Positions 12,598 to 15,448 of a stretch of DNA of 15,448 nucleotides are shown one piece after another. How positions within the stretch are numbered: position 1 is the stretch's first letter; each line of letters opens with the position of its first letter. The notes under the pieces were generated by a model. It did no database searches. It was not told the DNA's origin and worked only from the letters and a program-made list of their open reading frames with translations. This stretch comes from Actinomycetales bacterium (lineage in GTDB: Bacteria; Actinomycetota; Actinomycetes; Actinomycetales; Actinomycetaceae), in the NCBI GenBank assembly GCA_012513625.1, contig JAAZBW010000189.1:1-15448 (forward strand), read 5' to 3'. A program made the translations under genes and the position numbers.

Positions 12598-12681
12598 TGG
12601 TGGCGGGTGAGGGATTCGAACCCCCGAAGCTTGCGCAACTGGTTTACAGCCAGCTCCCTTTGGCCACTTGGGTAACCCGCC
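12598..12681 (-). tRNA. tRNA-Tyr (GTA)
   Basis: A class II tRNA with a long variable arm. Acceptor GGCGGGT/ACCCGCC, A73 and encoded CCA (12600-12598). Anticodon stem CTGG/CCAG with loop CTGTAAA, anticodon GUA. The T stem GGGGG/CCCTC has one G-U pair around TTCGAAT. Divergent from yajQ, 192 bp away. Confidence 0.96.
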
Positions 12682-12873
12682 GTGGGGCGCGCGGAGCCGG
12701 CACAGGCTGGCTTTCGCGCAATCGCGTATCCGAGGTTAGCAGGTCCGGAGAGACCCCGAGGAACGCGATGGGGCACAATGGGCCGTGGATACGGGCTTTC
12801 GCGCCCGGACGTGACCAACACCACCAGCTGTGGACCGTGTGCCGGGCCTGGTGGGAAACGAAGGGAGATCGCT

Positions 12874-13368
12874 GTGGCCGATTCCAGTTTTGACGTGGTG
12901 AGCAAGGTGGACCGCCAGGAGGTGGACAACGCCCTCAACCAGGCGGCGAAGGAGATCGCGCAGCGCTACGACTTCAAGGGGGTGGGCGCCTCCATCGAGT
13001 GGTCCGGCGACTCGATCCTGCTGAAGGCGAACTCCGCCGATCGAGTTCGCGCGGTGCTCGACGTGTTCCAGTCCAAGCTCATCCGCCGCGGCATCTCCCT
13101 GAAGGCGATCGACACCGGCGACGGCGAGCCCCAACCCTCCGGGAAGGAGTACCGCCTGAGCGCCACGCTCCGGGAGGGACTCAGCCAGGAGATCGCCAAG
13201 AAGCTGACGAAGCTCATCCGCGATGAGGGGGCGCGCTCCGTGAAGGCCCAGATCCAGGGAGACGAACTCCGCGTCTCCTCGAAGTCCCGTGACGACCTCC
13301 AGGGCGCGATCGCGCTCCTCAAGGACGCGGACGTGGATGCGGCGCTCCAGTTTGTGAACTATCGGTAG
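12874..13368 (+). CDS. yajQ: YajQ-family nucleotide-binding protein (UPF0234)
   Basis: The 164-residue product is very close to the family consensus from its first residues (MADSSFDVVSKVDRQEVDNALNQAAKEI, then RYDFKGVGASIEW) to its end (DADVDAALQFVNYR), at normal length. YajQ proteins have two ferredoxin-like folds; in Xanthomonas and Pseudomonas a homologue binds cyclic di-GMP and acts as a co-regulator. The role in actinobacteria is not established. The GTG start has AAGGGAG about 6 nt upstream. A CACAAT -10-like element at 12774-12779 precedes a possible nine-codon leaderless uORF (12785-12814), which is unproven. The stop is TAG, with no further in-frame stop for 144 codons, though that extension reads a wrong frame of ddh. 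Confidence 0.95.
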   Translation: MADSSFDVVSKVDRQEVDNALNQAAKEIAQRYDFKGVGASIEWSGDSILLKANSADRVRAVLDVFQSKLIRRGISLKAIDTGDGEPQPSGKEYRLSATLREGLSQEIAKKLTKLIRDEGARSVKAQIQGDELRVSSKSRDDLQGAIALLKDADVDAALQFVNYR

Positions 13369-13415
13369 GAGGAGCCAGGGCGCGGACGGCCTCGCGCCGC
13401 GCGGACCGACGGAAC

Positions 13416-13421
13416 TAGCGT
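13416..13421 (+). promoter_or_regulatory. Candidate leaderless -10 element of ddh
   Basis: TAGCGT (TAnnnT) is followed by exactly 6 nt and the ddh ATG. The only Shine-Dalgarno-like sequence (GGAGGA at the yajQ stop) is more than 50 nt away, so leaderless initiation is the simplest reading. Confidence 0.5.
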
Positions 13422-13427
13422 TGCACC

Positions 13428-14399
13428 ATGGCAATTAGCGTGGGCATCGTGGGGTACGGCAACCTCGGCAGGAGTGCAGGGCGGCTGGTGGCCGCTGCGC
13501 CGGACATGGAGTTGGTGGGTATTTTTTCCCGCCGCTCCGGCCTCGACACCGCCGCGCCGCAGTTCCGCGTCACGGAGATCGCCGAGCACGTGGGTGCAGT
13601 GGATGTGCTCCTGCTCTGCATGGGTTCCGCCACGGACATCCCCGAGCAGGCTCCCGAGCTGGCACGCCTCTTCTGCACGGTGGACACCTATGACAACCAC
13701 CGTGACATCCCGCGCCATCGCGCCGCCATGGACGAGGCGGCGCGGGCCGGCGGGACCGTCTCGATCGTTTCCACGGGCTGGGACCCCGGCCTGTTCTCGC
13801 TGAACCGCACGCTCTCCTCCGGGATCCTCCCGGGCGCGCCCCAACACACGTTCTGGGGCCCCGGCCTCTCCCAGGGCCATTCCGACGCACTCCGCCGCAT
13901 CGAGGGCGTGGAGTCCGCCGTGCAGTACACGATCCCGCACCCGGAGGCGGTCGGCGCGGCGCAGCGGGGCGAGGCGGGTGGGCTGAGCGGCACGCAGGCG
14001 CACCTCCGGCAGTGCTGGGTGGTGGCCGACCAGGCGGACCACGAGAGGATCGAACGGGAGATCCGCGCGATGCCCGACTATTTCGTGGGATACCAGGTGG
14101 AGGTCCACTTCATCGGGGCCGAGACGTTCGGCCGCGACCACAGCGGCATGCCCCACGGCGGCCGCGTGATCACCGCCGGGACGCTCGGCGGACCGGCCGG
14201 CGAGTCCCAGCACACCGTGGAGTTCTCGCTCCAGCTCGGCCGGAACCCGGACTTCACCGCCGCCGTCCAGGTGGCCTATGCCAGGGCCGCAGCGCGGCTC
14301 GCCGCAGGCGGAGCGAGCGGCGCATTCACCGTGCTCGAGGTGGCGCCGTACCTGCTCTCCCCCACGCCGCTCGACGAGCTCATCGCCCGCGACGTCTGA
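13428..14399 (+). CDS. ddh: meso-Diaminopimelate D-dehydrogenase
   Basis: The 323-residue NADPH enzyme reductively aminates L-2-amino-6-oxopimelate (tetrahydrodipicolinate form) to meso-diaminopimelate in one step (EC 1.4.1.16), a shortcut of the lysine/peptidoglycan pathway. The Rossmann motif is GYGNLG (9-14). Long stretches match the Corynebacterium glutamicum enzyme as I remember it: FSRRSGLDT, LLCMGSATDIPEQAP, CTVDTYDNHRDIPRHR, STGWDPGLFSLNR, TFWGPGLSQGHSDALRRI, MPDYFVGYQVEV, GMPHGG, and SGAFTVLEVAPYLLSP. Length is normal. It follows yajQ by 59 nt but has its own leaderless-type promoter. Ddh has a patchy distribution among bacteria; whether the longer DapD/DapE/DapF route coexists cannot be seen here. 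Confidence 0.97.
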   Translation: MAISVGIVGYGNLGRSAGRLVAAAPDMELVGIFSRRSGLDTAAPQFRVTEIAEHVGAVDVLLLCMGSATDIPEQAPELARLFCTVDTYDNHRDIPRHRAAMDEAARAGGTVSIVSTGWDPGLFSLNRTLSSGILPGAPQHTFWGPGLSQGHSDALRRIEGVESAVQYTIPHPEAVGAAQRGEAGGLSGTQAHLRQCWVVADQADHERIEREIRAMPDYFVGYQVEVHFIGAETFGRDHSGMPHGGRVITAGTLGGPAGESQHTVEFSLQLGRNPDFTAAVQVAYARAAARLAAGGASGAFTVLEVAPYLLSPTPLDELIARDV

Positions 14400-14415
14400 G
14401 CCCGCCAGCGAGCCT

Positions 14416-14433
14416 CCGCCATGACCTCGGCGG
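14416..14433 (+). terminator. Hairpin between convergent ddh and CDF genes
   Basis: CCGCC (14416-14420) pairs with GGCGG (14429-14433) around an 8-nt loop in the 69-bp convergent gap. No T-tract. A weak, possibly bidirectional terminator; low confidence in so GC-rich a region. Confidence 0.25.
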
Positions 14434-14468
14434 CCGGCCCAACCACCCCCACTCGACCTGAAGAGGGA

Positions 14469-15448
14469 TCAGCGGCGGGTGCGGTCCGGGACCACCTGGA
14501 CCACAACGTCGTCGAGGTTGCCCGCCACCCCGGTGAGTGCTGCGGTGACGCGATCCGCGACGTGGTCAGCCTCCGTGAGGGTCAGTGACTCCCCGACGAC
14601 GATGCGTGCGTCCGCGACGAGGCGGTGGCCGACCCAGCGTGCCCGCACCCACTCGACGGCGAGCACGCCCGGGGCAGTGGAGGCGGCGGCCGAGAGCTGG
14701 TCGGTGAGGGTGGGCTCAACCCCGTCCATCAGGCGGAGAACCATGATGCGCAGCGAGTTCACGAGGACTCCGGAGATGACGGCGGCGATGAGGAGGCCGG
14801 CGATCGCGTCTGCGCGGGGGAAGCCCAGCCAGACGCCGACCACTCCGGCGACGACGGCGAGCGAGGTGAGACCATCGGCGCGGGCGTGCTGGCCCTCCGC
14901 GATCAGTGCGGCGGATCCGATGCGGCGCCCGGTGTGGATGCGGTACTCGGCCACGATCTCGTTGCCGAGGAAGCCCACGATCCCGGCCGCGAACACCCAG
15001 CCGAGGTGGGTGGGCTCCCGAGGATCGGAGAGCGCGCGGACGGATTCGACCACGATCACCACGATCGTGAGCGCGATGATCACGGTGATGAAGAGTCCGA
15101 CCAGGTCCTCGGCGCGGCGGTAGCCGTGGGGGTAGCGCTTCGTGGGCGCGCGGCGTCCGAGGCGGAACGCGATGATCAGCGGGATCGTGGTGGCGAGGTG
15201 GCCGAGGTTGTGGATCGTGTCCGCGAGGAGGGCGAGGCTGCCGGAGATCCCCACGATGATGAGCTGTGCGATGGCCGTGGCGGCCATGCCGGCGAGTGAG
15301 ATCCAGGCCGTCCGGATTCCGGCGGAGGTGGACTCATCTGCCGAGAGGACCTCCGGTGGGAGGTCGTGGCCGTGCGGAGTCAGGGCATGTTTGAGAGTGG
15401 CCCAGAATCCCCGGGGGCGGGCGTGTTCGTGTTCATGGGCGCCGTCGA
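14469..15448 (-). CDS. Cation diffusion facilitator (CDF) family metal transporter, N-terminus beyond the window
   Basis: At least 325 residues are visible; the frame stays open to the right edge with no ATG or GTG before 15287, so the true start lies outside and the ATG at 15287 is internal. CDF proteins export divalent metals (Zn, Fe, Co, Cd, Mn) by proton exchange. Seen: a His-rich cytoplasmic N-terminus (HEHEH), about six membrane segments, SGSLALLADTIHNLGH in TM2, a loop with RRAPTKRYPHGYRRAED, HARADGLTSL (HxxxD) in TM5, and a soluble C-terminal domain ending WVRARWVGHRLVADARIVV and onward. The TM2 metal site reads HNLGH, with His where most CDFs have Asp. Metal specificity is unknown. 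Confidence 0.92.
   Translation of the reverse strand, partial: DGAHEHEHARPRGFWATLKHALTPHGHDLPPEVLSADESTSAGIRTAWISLAGMAATAIAQLIIVGISGSLALLADTIHNLGHLATTIPLIIAFRLGRRAPTKRYPHGYRRAEDLVGLFITVIIALTIVVIVVESVRALSDPREPTHLGWVFAAGIVGFLGNEIVAEYRIHTGRRIGSAALIAEGQHARADGLTSLAVVAGVVGVWLGFPRADAIAGLLIAAVISGVLVNSLRIMVLRLMDGVEPTLTDQLSAAASTAPGVLAVEWVRARWVGHRLVADARIVVGESLTLTEADHVADRVTAALTGVAGNLDDVVVQVVPDRTRR

Noticed and set aside
12785..12814. Nine-codon leaderless uORF before yajQ
   Set aside because: A CACAAT element sits 5 nt before a GTG, but the match is weak and very short frames arise by chance; noted only within the yajQ entry.

Overview
The window is about 15.4 kb of GC-rich chromosomal DNA with actinobacterial gene content. 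It probably comes from the Actinomycetales/Micrococcales side of the class; I cannot name a genus. The evidence is the set of markers and their order: rpmG, paired MaoC-type dehydratases, murB, a class I aminotransferase, trnW, secE and nusG; a meso-diaminopimelate dehydrogenase that closely matches the corynebacterial enzyme; many overlapping GTGA/ATGA gene junctions; and several leaderless-looking promoters (nAnnnT, 6-7 nt, then ATG/GTG). There is no mobile element, phage gene or CRISPR array.

Layout. Positions 1-486 (minus) hold the trnW-position tRNA, secE and the first 21 codons of nusG. Positions 665-4397 (plus) hold a PLP aminotransferase followed by a three-gene unit: a small membrane-anchored acidic protein, a HAMP sensor kinase and an OmpR-type response regulator. 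A phosphotransferase-fold gene (minus) diverges from an adenosine deaminase (plus) around a repeat-rich promoter region at 5606-5792. Positions 6946-8357 (plus) hold a multi-pass membrane protein coupled to a short YtrA-like GntR regulator. Positions 8539-12681 (minus) hold murB, an MFS transporter, two MaoC/hot-dog dehydratases, rpmG, and tRNA-Met, tRNA-Thr and tRNA-Tyr. Positions 12874-14399 (plus) hold yajQ and ddh. A cation diffusion facilitator (minus) runs off the right edge.

Most of the window is housekeeping: translation and secretion (secE, nusG, rpmG, tRNAs), cell wall (murB, and ddh making meso-DAP), purine salvage (adenosine deaminase), and one two-component system of unknown signal. 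No intergenic stretch exceeds about 200 bp.

The outstanding observation is the tRNA at the canonical trnW position beside secE. Its body is tRNA-Trp-like (A1-U72, G73, 73 nt) but the anticodon loop is CTCTAAA, so the anticodon is CUA, which reads the stop codon UAG, instead of CCA. It also has a U50-U64 mismatch in the T stem. Four genes here (secE, murB, rpmG, yajQ) end in TAG. The TAGs of secE and rpmG are in frame, with no intervening stop, with nusG and the MaoC gene that follow them. No TAG lies inside a conserved coding region, so TAG still looks like a stop codon. The tRNA could be a natural amber suppressor, a decaying duplicate, or a sequence error. Nothing in this window alone decides between these.
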